Source of the DNA: Macrothele yani
Lineage: Eukaryota > Arthropoda > Arachnida > Araneae > Macrothelidae
Length of the DNA: 64,000 bases
Reading direction: 5' to 3'
Assembly: GCA_039090855.1 (NCBI GenBank)
Contig: CM076990.1
Span: 198,591,232 to 198,655,231, forward strand
Positions within the stretch are counted from its first letter, which is position 1. Each line of letters begins with the position of its first letter. Under the pieces are notes generated by a model. That model did no database searches and had not been told where the DNA came from. It saw nothing but the letters and a program-made list of their open reading frames with translations. The position numbers and the translations under genes are program-made. Positions 54,141-64,000 of this stretch are shown in pieces.

Positions 54141-54499
54141 TGTTCCTGGGCGTCCCAGTCCCACTACAACACTGCTAGTACAGTACGTATATAAAACCCG
54201 ATCGAGCACTCGGCACACAATTACAATAAGGTGTAAGCCCTTCTACTTCCTGCCGTATTGAGCCCAAAAGAAAAATGTGTCGCCAAAAGTCCTTTAACGT
54301 TAAATGCGAAGCGATGACTTGCAATTACGATATGTAGGAAAGAACTGGTATCGACACCAGTGGAAGATTGGGTCGAAGTAACCTGGGCAGGAATTTTAGT
54401 CTTGTGGTCCACTATAGAAACACAAATACCCACAGGGATACACCTCATAAATTCCCTCATTAAAAAAATTCTGTTAAAATTGATGAAATAGAACAAAAA

Positions 54500-54690
54500 G
54501 GTGTAACGTACCAGGAGATGTGACGTACCTGCCAGAAGGACGCACACGACATAAAGGCAGATAGGAATCAGAACAAAACGTCCGCGTAGCTCAATTGGTA
54601 GAGTGACTTATTCCGGAATGAGGGGATCCGGGTTCGAATCCTGCGTGGACCAGGAATGACGGAGAAATTTACTTCGTTATAAAGGATGAA
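54500..54690 (+). mobile_element. SINE-B copy
   Basis: Sense copy of the tRNA-derived repeat found twice at 14058-14650: TGACGTACCTGCCAGAAGG, ACATAAAGGCAGATAG, then a tRNA-like body from GTCCGCGTAGCTCAATTGG (box A) through GGGTTCGAATCCTGCG (box B) to GTGGACC, and GGAGAAATTTACTTCGTTAT. The acceptor-arm ends GTCCGCG and CGTGGAC can pair, and the anticodon loop reads like TTCCGGA. It is in the opposite orientation to the other two. Confidence 0.82.
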
Positions 54691-54941
54691 ATCGAACAGT
54701 TGAAATATGCATTGCTAAACTAATTCGGTCGTGGACAAATTTTAGCAGCAATTTAAGGGTGAAAGAATTTTAAAAATCCACTCATGAATGAATGCAGCTT
54801 ATCAAATTATGCTGAAATCGGGGTGTTGTACCAGATAATTATATTTATTTGGTCACTGATCGTCTATTGCGCAACGGTATTCGTACTACCTCCTTGAATA
54901 GACGCCTTTTTTAAGTCTACCCATTATTTTAACTCATGAAC

Positions 54942-54990
54942 TTTTCTAGACGGCATGTGTTCCGGTACTTTCTTTTCTAGACGGCATTGA
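54942..54990 (-). repeat. Inverted outlier of the 31-bp minisatellite
   Basis: TTTCTAGACGGCATGTGTTCC, GGTACTTTCTTTTCTAGACGG is the reverse complement of about 1.5 units of the array at 53725-54140, 0.8 kb away. Confidence 0.9.
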
Positions 54991-54999
54991 TCAGTGAAC

Positions 55000-55550
55000 T
55001 ACTACTACTGGTAAATCCTTGTTTCTTTTAAGATAAATAAGGGTGGGACAAACGGATTTCGGAACATCTCTGCCGGGGAATCGCTTTGTGCTCTATTTCT
55101 GAACGTGAATAAGGATGAGGGGATGACAGACCATCTAAATTGTTACTAGTGCCTAATTCAATAATAAAAGAGAAGGGTAGAGCCTACCAATGTCCCTTTG
55201 GCCTACGCTTAACCGTAGTCAGCGTAATTTATTTATTACAGCGTGCTTAGTCTGGCAGCAAATTTTTCACTGAAGTAAAGATAATTTTGTTTGCCATTTT
55301 AGAGCAAACGCCCAACATATATGTAGACTGAATGAAACGCCGAAGTTTTTTTGTTTTTTTTAAGACAGTGACGTTTTAGACAGAAATAAAACTCAAATTA
55401 ATTAACGATATTTATTCACAAGTACCAAAATAATTATTCGTTCTTTCCAAACAATACAGACAAAGAGGACACGAGAAATAATGGCCCATTTCTAGAGTGG
55501 TCTAACGGGAAATATCACGGTGTCTTGGCGGGCCAATCTGTATCTGATCA
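55000..55550. other. No recognised gene
   Basis: No family-type frame or repeat was found. Confidence 0.5.
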
Positions 55551-55552
55551 AC

Positions 55553-55660
55553 ACTGGTCGTAGCTGTTACAGTGGTGGAAACTGGTGGAAGTGTCGGCAC
55601 TGGTCGTAGCTGTTACAGTGGTGGAAACTGGTGGAAGTGTCGGCACTGGTCGTAGTTTTT
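55553..55660. repeat. 46-bp tandem repeat, about 2.3 copies
   Basis: CACTGGTCGTAGCTGTTACA, GTGGTGGAAACTGGTGGAAG, TGTCGG repeats at exactly 46-bp spacing, with the third copy diverging. Confidence 0.92.
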
Positions 55661-55779
55661 ACAGTGGCGGAATCTGAAAGTGCAGAGGAAAGTTTCAATG
55701 TCCGAAACCTTTCGCCTCCGAATGGGTGTGAGAAAATTACAGACTCTAGTGCTTCGGCACTAGACGTGCAGAGGAGAGC

Positions 55780-55930
55780 ATATGACGTATTACAGAGGCG
55801 AAGCACATGTCAAGACAGCAAAGTTGCAGCGATAAATTTCGTCGGTGCAGCTTAATTGGGAAAGCATTTGGCTCCGGAAGAGAAGGATGTGGTTCGATCT
55901 CTGTCACCGGAAAATTTGTGTTTTCATAGG
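55780..55930 (+). mobile_element. tRNA-like repeat C, copy 1
   Basis: GGTGCAGCTTAATTGGGAAAG (box A-like) and GTGGTTCGATCTC (box B-like) in a tRNA-sized body, preceded by CACATGTCAAGAC-GCAAAGTTGC and followed by CCGGAAAATTTG. A second copy is at 56260-56395, and a related head is at 63133. Confidence 0.6.
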
Positions 55931-55984
55931 CGCCGATTGTGAAAATGGATCTACTGACCATTGGGTTCTTAGAAAAATATGTGA

Positions 55985-56060
55985 TGTTCAAACAAAGATC
56001 TTCGCTCTTTCCACGTTCATAAGTGAGTCACGGAAAAAATTCTCATTGGCCGCCAATGTT
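55985..56060. repeat. Single arm of the palindrome family
   Basis: CAAACAAAGATCTTCGCTCT through CCACGTTCATAAGTGAGTCA, CGGAAAAAATTCTCATTGGC matches one arm of the palindrome at 47784-47972 but lacks the tRNA-like part and the second arm. Confidence 0.85.
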
Positions 56061-56259
56061 GTTCATTCTACTCATCGTTTGGAATTAATGAGAATTCCTT
56101 CTTACCTTTGAAAAATGTATGATGCTTCTTCCACACACCGTCTTGAATTAATTGGAATTTTTCCTTCTACAGAGAATTACTTCAAGCAAGGTTTGCGGTT
56201 GACCCTAAACGAAACCTGCGATTTCGCGCCCCCACTTTTCCCAAGAGGAAGTTTATGTG

Positions 56260-56395
56260 ACGAACTACAGAGGTAACGCACATGTCAAGACGACAAAGTT
56301 GCAGCGATAAATTCCGTCGGTGTGGCTTAATTGAGAAAGCGTTCAGCTCCGGAGCAGAAGGATGTGGATTCGATCCGGCAAATTTTTATTTTCAC
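56260..56395 (+). mobile_element. tRNA-like repeat C, copy 2
   Basis: Direct duplicate of 55780-55930 with substitutions: GTGTGGCTTAATTGAGAAAG and GTGGATTCGATCCG. Surrounding sequence between the copies also shows weak duplication (GGAATTAATGAGAATT against GAATTAATTGGAATT). Confidence 0.6.
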
Positions 56396-56399
56396 AAGC

Positions 56400-58570
56400 A
56401 TTAGGCATTGTCAGAATCGATTCGAGACCAGGGCTCTCGTGGGAAATTAAGCTGTTCGAATATTTTGGACACTGAATCTACATGTATATAGCAGAGATTG
56501 GCAAGTGCCGAATTTAGCCCGACCCTCGACCTATTCTCAAGACTAAAAGGTCACAGGACTTCCAACACTGTATTTGTTGAAGAAAATTACAAAGTCGGAA
56601 TTATTTGGACAATGGACCCGTTGTGAAAAATTTTCGGTGTGGTAATTAATCTTTGGTTTCGGACCCATCGGGGAAAATTGAAGTGTTGTAATAATTCTAG
56701 CAGACCGTAAGAAAGGGCTAAAATGACGAAAACATGAACTCCGGACTTTTTACTTGTTGGTTAATCAGAGAAAAAGAGAGCTGTGCTCCCTCTCCCTCAT
56801 TACTGCCCTGAGCACGGATCAAGGTGAAGAACAGGGACGTGTTTAGAGGGGAAGGCAGGGTGGTCCCCCTACCGAAGGTGTTTCATTTTTTAAAGTTTTC
56901 AGTTAAAATGCGACTTACCTTAAAAAACAACAACTTTAATTTAATAAAAATGCATCAAGTTACATTAGAAAAAAATGCATCAAGTTACATTAGAAAAAAA
57001 TGCTTAAATTTTTTCTTCTATTTTTCATAAACTTCAATTTGCTTAGGTGGATTTCAAAAACTTCCATTTCTCGACTACCCACCCCTCGCAAAAAAATTCT
57101 ATATACGCTCCTGATGAAGAATATGATTCAATATTAAGGTTTAAATTAATTTAATTTTAACCTTAATATTGAATCAATATTAGGTCCCTCTTAATTTAGT
57201 TTATCATAATGTTGCACTCTCTCCTGCACGCACCATCATCAACATCTTGAGAATTTAGCGATGTGCGTACCTGGAACATACAATACGATCGTGTTTCTCC
57301 TTTTCCGTATAAGTGACAACGAAACTTCCGTTAAGTGATACCGCTTGTAAGTTTATTAGTCAGTTCTAGTACTTTTTTTCCTTCTTGTGCAACGATTTGT
57401 TTCTAAAAGCAGAAATTCTTTTCGAGTGGAGAAACGTTGTTCAAGCATATTGCAAGCTGTGGCTTGTGCGAGGTGTAAGGAAATCTTGTAAGAATTGTCT
57501 TCCGTTAGTAGGTTTGTGGGGCAAGGAAGAATAATTCGGTTGAATCCAGAGAGAGGGAGGAGAAGTGAGAGCGGTGAGGGTGGGCGCCCTTCAGGATCTC
57601 CTCTAATGGGGTGCGAAAGCGGGGGTGGCTTTCTTCTCGTAAGTCAAGTGATATTGAGCAAGAGCAGCGGCAACACACGACGCACGCCGAGGGATTTTAG
57701 GGGACGATTTGTGGGGAATGTCCTGAACGTATGAGCCACGTAGAAATAGTTGTTGTCACAATGCAGTACAGAGAAGCTTTCCTGCTCGGTTCAAGTTAGT
57801 ACGTTCCGCTGCTACTGTGCGGCGACCAGGAAATTAGTTAAGAATCAAATTACGCATATCCGTCCGCGGGTCCCCCCACACCTAGTAGCTGCTATTCTTT
57901 CTCATGGTTTTCGACTTTTTTAGATTTCCGAGGTGACGGTGACCAGATGTGACTATACCAAATGCGTGCGTGTATGTGTATTTACGCGTGAAGAGACGGG
58001 ATACGGGGTTTCTTCCTTTCATAGGTATTTTAAAAGGCAGTAAAAAATTACAACGATGAAACAAACTTTCAGTCGGTGGCTAAGTCTTTGGATAAAAATA
58101 GAAAGCTCAAGCAGGCATTCCGTGGCCTAGATATAATCTAGCCGAGGGAAAGATATCAGATGTACCTGCCATATAAAATTGATGTGCGACGTTTTCTACA
58201 TGTTTTGTAAGTAATAATAAAAATAATTTTTAATTACTTCAATTTTTTCGCGCTTATAAAATAATTGTACGTGGTAGGGGACCACCAAAATTTCGTTGTG
58301 CGAAATTTTTGTTTTGTATCCGAATAACAGTTCACAGTTCTGGAGTCTCTACATCAGAGTTCTGTTTAGGCGCTGAAGAAAAATAAACAAGAATTTAATC
58401 TGGGTACAAGAATATAAATTTCTATGTATTGTTATAATGTTAGGAGTGAATCTGTAGAGCATTTATTGCTCAAGAATAGTTTATAACAATGTTAACGGCT
58501 CAATATTTCATTTAAAATGATGAAATAATTTTGTATTTAAATACGTATGATTTTAACCAAATGCCATATT
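56400..58570. other. No gene; small local repeats
   Basis: Contains a 28-bp tandem duplication at 56948-57003 (AAATGCATCAAGTTACATTAG) and a hairpin at about 57126-57180 (GATTCAATATTAAGGTT and its complement). A 79-codon frame at 57495-57734 has no recognisable domain. Confidence 0.5.
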
Positions 58571-58574
58571 AACA

Positions 58575-59460
58575 AGTCAGTAAAATCATGCAATGCATTG
58601 ATTATGATACGCTTTTTAACATACCAGAAATCATTACTCAAGTACTTAAGTTACAAGGCTAATGGCTGTGGAATAAATATCGCTTATGTGCCCTGACCTT
58701 TGACAACATTTCGATTATTTTCAACAGAACCGGTTCAGTATATCTCCGGAACAACATACTAAAGTTTTGTCGCAATAGAAGCATTTTTAGTCAAGTTATG
58801 AGGATAATGACTGTGGAATAAATCTCGCTCCTGTGCCCCGACCTTTGACCCCATTTATATGATATTCAACATAACTGGTTGAGTATACGTCCGGAATATG
58901 ATATAGTTTTGTCGCAATCGAAGCATTTTTACTTAAGTTATGACGCATAAGGACAATGGAATGGACCCCACTCCTATGTCCTGACGTTTGACCCCATTTC
59001 GTCCTTTTTCAACAGGCTTCGCCCCTGGTGGTCCCCAACCACATACTACTATTTCATCGAAATCGAACCGTTTTACGCAAGTTATGACGCATAAAGGCAA
59101 GGAATGGATTCCGCTCCTATGTTCTGAATTTTGACCCCATTTCGTCCATTTTCAATGGGGTTCGTCTCCAGATGGTCCCCTACCACGTACTAAAATTTCA
59201 TTGAAATCGAACCATTTTTACGCAAGTTATGACGCATAACGTCAATGGAATGGATCCCCCTCCTATGTCCTGACCTTTGACCCCATTTAATCCATTTTCA
59301 ACAGGGTTCGTCCTCAGGTGGTCCCCTACCACATACTAAAATTTCATCAAAATCGAACCATTTTTACGTGAGTTACCGTGCGGACGGACGGACGGACAGA
59401 CGGACAAAGCTGGAGCATGTACGCTTCTTCAACCTGCGGTTTTAAACCGTAAAAAATGAT
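58575..59460 (-). repeat. Modular repeat block 5, longest (about six modules)
   Basis: Antisense copy: starts with the complement of the ATTGCATGATTTTACT end and finishes CGGACGGACAGACGGACAAA and GGAGCATGTACGCTTCTTC, then GTAAAAAATG. Six modules (GTTATGACGCATAA with GACCTTTGACCCCATTT) sit at about 140-bp spacing. The inverted ends are more diverged than in blocks 1-3. Confidence 0.85.
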
Positions 59461-59744
59461 GATGTTATTCGAAATATCAGCTTGAATATTGGAGACTTCA
59501 GTAATTCATGATGGATGCCATTGTATAAATTATTTCTTCTTTCTGAAAATAAATAATTCTGGAAATAGAACCTATTGTTACAAATATAATGTGATCATTT
59601 AATGAAAATGTAAACCGCGTGTTGTGTTCTCACCCTTTTTCCAGCACTTCTAGTGAGGAGAGCAGAGTGCTGCAATAGCGTTTTTAGGCAAATGGTATCG
59701 TAATCCATAATAATATATGTGTTCATCGTTCAAATAGTGATATA

Positions 59745-61153
59745 CACTGCTGGCCACCCAAAATGCAACACCAAGAAGGAAGCATCCGATTGGCCTGAAA
59801 TTCGCAGCATGCATCGCCCGCGAGAGGACATGCAAACGATTAGGATTGCAGGGCATATGCAAATCATGTGCGCCCGGCACGCCACCGAGAAGCACTATAA
59901 GAAGGGTGCACAGAAGGCTGGGTGTAAGTAGTGGAAGTTTGTTGTGCTGCCGGACCTGTGTGTGGGACGCTTCCTGATGCCTCGTCGCAGAATACGGCAG
60001 TCATTCCAGCACGTTTCGGAGTTCGACAGAAGACGAATAGTGGCTTATCGCGACAGCGGTTTATCGTACCGAGACATCGGCGCCCGTGTGGGACGACATC
60101 CAGCCACAGTGAAGCGAGTATGGATTCGGTGGGTGAAGGAGGGACGGACGGACCGACGTGAGCGATTGCTGCAGCCGCGGCACACCAACGAACGAGAGGA
60201 CCGGTATGTTGTGCAGCGGGCATTGACGGCTCGCACCGCCACATCACGAACGTTAGCTCAGGAATTAGGGTGTGTTGCGCAACAACCTGTGTCAGCACGT
60301 ACCGTTCGACGTCGTCTGCAGGATCGGGGACTTGTCGCACGGCGCCCGTTGTTCCGATTACCATTGACGTTACACCACCGGTGAGTACGGCGGCAGTGGG
60401 CCGTTGAACGCCGCTCCTGGACTACGGAATGGCACGACGTTGTCTTCTCCGACAAATCCCGCTTCTGCCTGCAACACCACGATGGTCGGATCCGCGTGTG
60501 GCGGCACCGCGGCGAGAGACTGTATGACGCCTGCATTATGCATCGCCATACCGGTCCGTCGCCAAGCGTTATGGTTTGGGACGCAATTGGATATGACACC
60601 CGCACTCCTCTGGTACGCATCGCCGGTACACTCAACAGCCACCGCATCATCTCCGACGTTTTGGAACTTGTAGTCCTCCCTTACTTGCAGGACCTGCCAG
60701 CGGCCACGTTTCAACAGGACAATGCGCGTCCTCACGTGGCACGCATCATGCAACAATTCTTCACAGCCCACCAGGTGTTACTGCTGCCGTGTACCACCTG
60801 TTCTCCCGATATGTCGCCCATCGAACACGTCTGTTCGCTGACCGGCAACCGAGTGGCCCGGCAAGTACCACCCGTGGCTACGCCTGATGAACTGTGGCAA
60901 CGTGTGGAAGCAGCCTGGACCGACATACCCGAAGCCTACATCCAAAGCCTCTTTCGTTCGATGCCGCGGCGTGTTGCGGCCGTTATTGCCAGCCATGGGG
61001 GTCACACGAACTATTGACATCTGCGTGTTCGGCAAGTCGCACGGGCCTGTAAGCTCAATCGTTTCATCTTTGTATCTGTTGTTATGTGTCCAGTAAATCT
61101 GGCTTTGCTATCTCTTGTCCTTCTTGGTGTTGCATTTTTGGTGGCCAGCAGTG
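59745..61153 (+). mobile_element. Tc1-like element, best-preserved copy
   Basis: Terminal repeats CACTGCTGGCCACC followed by CAAAATGCAACACCAAGAAGG at 59745 and inverted at 61153 differ at one position in about 36, with TA on both sides. Length is 1409 bp. The transposase reads in a single frame from 59977 to 61017 with one internal stop. The local GC content is clearly higher than the surroundings, which suggests recent arrival. Confidence 0.95.
59977..61017 (+). pseudogene. Tc1-like transposase with one nonsense codon
   Basis: The start MPRRRIRQSFQHVSEFDRRR is followed by two HTH units (YRDIGARVGRHPATVKRVW; SARTVRRRLQDRGL) and RRP-type linkers. At 60382-60384 a TGA interrupts the frame; the same frame continues with VVFSDKSRFCLQHHDGRIRV (first Asp; SDKS where SDES is usual), VMVWDAIGYDTRTPLV, TFQQDNARPHVA (second Asp), SPDMSPIEHV (Glu) and [20 protein letters not shown] to a stop at 61015-61017. 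Spacing from second Asp to Glu fits DD34E. An earlier in-frame GTG exists at 59944, but the ATG at 59977 fits the family start. Total about 345 residues, normal for Tc1-like enzymes. Confidence 0.93.
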
Positions 61154-61159
61154 TATATA

Positions 61160-61620
61160 AACGCAGTAAAATTGCAACAAACATTGCAAGAACTCGAAGA
61201 AACCACTGTTTAATGCGTAATAATTTGAACAACAGAAAAGTTAAATTAAACATGTGAGGATTTGGGTTACGACTGAATTTAAATGTACGTTGACTTTTAA
61301 ATAAACATAGCAATTTAGAAAAAAATAATCAATGACTAACACCAGGCTCGCAACAAGAAATTTTTTCTGGAGTAGGTTATGACATCGATGAGAACGCTAT
61401 GGAACTGTACTGACGTGCAATATCGATGTATTATTGATATCTCTAGGAGAAAGAAAAGTTTGCACCAATTTGTATCTTACTAGATATTTATTTGGTATCA
61501 TCAAATCAGTGTCACTGTCGAGGAACTAAAGAACAGAAATTAACGCAGTAATTTACAATAAAAATTTGAAATAATAAATTCCGTTAGTAATAATCAGGAT
61601 AAAAATATATCAAGCAGTTC
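61160..61620. other. No recognised gene
   Basis: AT-rich sequence without repeats of note. Confidence 0.5.
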
Positions 61621-61633
61621 ATCATAAACATAG

Positions 61634-61876
61634 CTTCGCCGCCCCGGTGGCGCAGTGGTTTAAAGCGATGGCCTCTGATCATTCGTCCGAACGGCGTCCG
61701 GGTTCGAATCCCGGTGAGACATGGATGTTGTGTTTGTCTTACGGCACTGGCTCTCTCCCTTCCCTGGAACCAGTGACCCTAAATTAGGGACGGGCGACTG
61801 CTTATAGCCCATTGAGTTGCTCACGGTGGTCGTTAAACCTCCAATAAAAAAAAATAAAATAAAAAAATAAAAAAAT
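61634..61876 (+). mobile_element. SINE-A copy with perfect 10-bp target duplication
   Basis: Full-length sense copy with an A-rich tail interrupted by T. ATAAACATAG at 61624-61633 and 61877-61886 is an exact duplication. The body is very close to the copy at 19679. Confidence 0.95.
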
Positions 61877-62224
61877 ATAAACATAGTTTCTTATATGTTT
61901 AGGCAATGCATTGAAGAAACGTCTCTTCTGGCTGTCATTCAGACAGTTATCTCCTGTCTGAATGCCCAATGGCGACTGCGTTTTGTTATTTATTGTGCTG
62001 GTGGTATGATTCGTTGAATATTCAATTACTTTCAGAAAAGGGGAAATGCTGGTTATGGACTTGTAAGCTTGACCACAGACTTCCACTTTGTAGGACGAAT
62101 TTTAGTGCCGAACGGAGGGTAACAGAAAATTCTAAAATCCTTTCATCCAACCCTACCCGAGTAGGTTAAGATGGCTTCACCAGGACAAGTTTATCCCACT
62201 TTTTGCCTCAATAAACTTGTATTA

Positions 62225-62690
62225 AAACAATCTCCATAGCATGATACAACCACAGCTGGTTTGTTTCTATGCAAACGTGCAGTATGATTGCAGCTGTTGA
62301 CTCCCCACGGCATCGAATATGGACCCTTCCATCTGCATGTTGGAGCTCAAATCTGGACTCATCGGATCAAGCGACTCTTTTGCAGTCGTCGGACTTCTGG
62401 TCACGATGTTCCCGTGCCCACTGCAGGAAAATCTGTCCATGCCGTTCTGTCAATATAGCCACACGAACGGGACGCCGACTCCTTCAGCGCATTCTCAAGA
62501 GCGTGAGCTCGATCGTGTGCTGAGAAATGTTTTTTTTTTTTTTTTTTGTGCGCCCTAAGCGGTCTGTTGGCTCGAATAAAACGTGCCAACCGGCGTTCAC
62601 CGCGACTGTCAATCAGTAGTGGTCTCCCCTTTTCGTCTCGTTAGGTCTACGCCGAAGAGCCAAGCATTGTGTCCAGTGCGTTATTATGCA
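62225..62690 (-). pseudogene. Tc1-like transposase fragment
   Basis: Minus-strand pieces: GRPLLIDSRGERRLARFIRA near 62600, then a poly-A tract (plus-strand T-run 62530-62547) inserted in the frame. These are followed by LKESASRS, FLQWAREHRDQ and SDESRFELQHADGRVHIRCR near 62340. These are the DNA-binding and first-Asp segments. The second and third catalytic motifs are not present. Confidence 0.75.
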
Positions 62691-63132
62691 AATCGAAGCA
62701 ACTGCATTACTTCGGATTCTTTAGCGGCTGAAAAGCGATAAGTGTCTGTCGGAAAATACTGAACTCTTTGTCTCCAGTAACACAAATAGCCTTCCGTCTG
62801 ATTATTGAAACAGCCAGCCAATATATTAGGTGTCATCAAGTGCAACATCTGGGAGGTGTGGGTGGATGATAGTGAAAAAGCTGAAACTGTCTCACCTGAC
62901 CCCACTGTACACAGCGATATGAAACCTTTACCATTGGCGAGTCACTCTCTTGAAATCTGTTCGTCTTCCAGCCTCTCTTTCTGAAAAAGTGGAAATCGTA
63001 CGAGACAAAGGTAAAAATATTTTATAAACATCTATCTATCTATCTATTTGCCCAGGCATGCCTCCTGGGCCCTCGGTCATGTTTGGCCCCAAGGTTATAT
63101 CACCTATAAACTCCCCTTAATCCGGCCCTGCG

Positions 63133-63205
63133 GTCGGCGTAACTTAGTCGATTAAAGCAACTCACTCCGGAGTGAGGAGCTCCGATATTCATCACCGACA
63201 AACTC
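63133..63205 (+). other. tRNA-like head of repeat C family
   Basis: GGCGTAACTTAGTCGATTAAAG with CTCACTCCGGAGTGAGGAG (a hairpin at the anticodon-arm position) and a decayed box B CCGATATTCATC. Similar to 55850 and 56320. Confidence 0.5.
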
Positions 63206-63409
63206 TTGTTTTCACAATCTCTACAGTAGTTTTCTTTCGGTGTCTTCCCCGATAACGTCTCGCGTTGGCGGCAGCGACGTCTAACTATCTTTCACCTTGT
63301 TGTAGAAGTTCACACAAACCGTTTTGACAAACAAAATGGTAAAATATGAAAAAGGTTGAAAATAAATATTAACGCGAGGAATGTATGCATGACTGACGAA
63401 TCATTCGCC

Positions 63410-63605
63410 GACACTGTTTAAGATTTATGTGAAGTAAACACTGAGATAAAGGGAAACTTCAGGGAAATGTTCCGAAACATCAGAAATTGTGAAGCGTCGG
63501 TTCTCCCTTATGCTTTCATTCACTCTCCACCAAATCTTCCGTGACTAGAGAAGGCCTACCACTTCGCAGTTTGTCATCAACGCCGATGAATTTCACTTGG
63601 TCTGA
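63410..63605 (-). pseudogene. Mariner transposase fragment (second HTH)
   Basis: On the minus strand SGRPSLVTEDLVE is followed, after a frame shift, by RVNESIRENRRFTISDVSEH and FPEVS. This is the linker and second DNA-binding helix region of a mariner. Nothing downstream of it is recognisable. Confidence 0.75.
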
Positions 63606-63609
63606 CATT

Positions 63610-64000
63610 TCTCAGAGACCTTACCGCAAACTGGACTTCGCAATCGGCGAGCCGTTTTGTTAACTTAAACATTATTAACGCACAAGACAAACATTTAACA
63701 TAAGAACAACCTCACAAAATGGCGTCAGGGCGTGGCTAATGGATGAGGCAACACAACTGCGCATGGGAGACTCTAAAGCGAATACTTGCGCGGGAGTGAT
63801 GCGCGAAGCGTGCTTATTTTCTGAATGGTCTTCGTGCATGGAATCGAGGCTGATTTCAAGTGCACTAAACGTTATTCGGTAGGTGTTTCTAATAATTTGC
63901 TACTTCAGTGTGCAATAAAAGAACGAAGAAAGAGAGGAAAATCTTGAAGGACATGGTTATAATGAGGTTAAAATGGCACTGGATGATTGAAAGATTTGGA
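63610..64000. other. No recognised feature
   Basis: No gene or repeat was recognised to the window end. Confidence 0.5.

Noticed and set aside
57495..57734. 79-codon Gly/Arg/Ser-rich frame
   Set aside because: Low-complexity composition and no domain.
1..64000. Bacterial or phage features such as operons, ribosome binding sites and attachment sites
   Set aside because: The content is entirely of eukaryotic repeat type.

Overview
The window is eukaryotic, from an AT-rich, repeat-dominated animal genome. The mix of mariner, Tc1-like and other IS630-type DNA transposons, a Penelope-like element, an RTE-type LINE and tRNA-derived SINEs fits an invertebrate, most likely an arthropod; the species cannot be fixed from the sequence. 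I found no convincing host gene. Nearly all recognisable protein-coding sequence belongs to decayed mobile elements.

Layout. 1-3240: the tail of a Tc1 transposase, a (TA)n tract, a foldback element, then two mariners joined end to end (872-1800 and 1807-2745). 3280-5100: tRNA-like inverted repeat, SINEs and a tandem duplication. 7535-10262: degenerate RTE LINE (endonuclease, reverse transcriptase, (TGA)n tail). 11487-12710: Tc1 element with intact ends. 13240-15660: Penelope-like element (reverse transcriptase plus GIY-YIG endonuclease, minus strand) split by a roughly 600-bp composite insert. 17500-21600: SINE cluster and a Tc1 relic. 21622-22731: hAT-type element carrying a BED zinc finger. 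22930-23935: Tc1 relic. 24254-25930: two blocks of a modular repeat. 26804-30153: a mariner grown to about 3.3 kb by two separate internal tandem amplifications and a nested hAT element. 32155-33052: IS630-type element. 36519-37879: third hAT-type copy with a nested deleted IS630-type element. 38370-39330: 292-bp tandem array. 39450-45747: one RTE copy in three pieces, separated by a modular-repeat/foldback region and by a SINE plus Tc1 element. 45800-46760: Tc1 relic. 47165-48430: RNase H-bearing LINE relic interrupted by a palindromic SINE-like insert. 49179-52579: SINEs, foldback element, mariner fragment. 53725-54140: 31-bp minisatellite. 54510-56390: tRNA-like repeats. 58575-59460: modular repeat, minus strand. 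59745-61153: best-preserved Tc1 element, with one stop codon. 61634-63600: SINE, Tc1 relic, mariner fragment.

The elements form a nested record rather than a working pathway. Target-site duplications (TA for Tc1/mariner, 8 bp for hAT, 10-16 bp for SINEs) let many insertions be placed in order. The most unusual object is the mariner at 26804-30153. A 51-bp piece of its own transposase, encoding the third catalytic Asp, has expanded to about 12 copies, and the 3' coding end has been triplicated separately. All translations and alignments were done by eye, so boundaries are approximate unless a terminal repeat or duplication fixes them.
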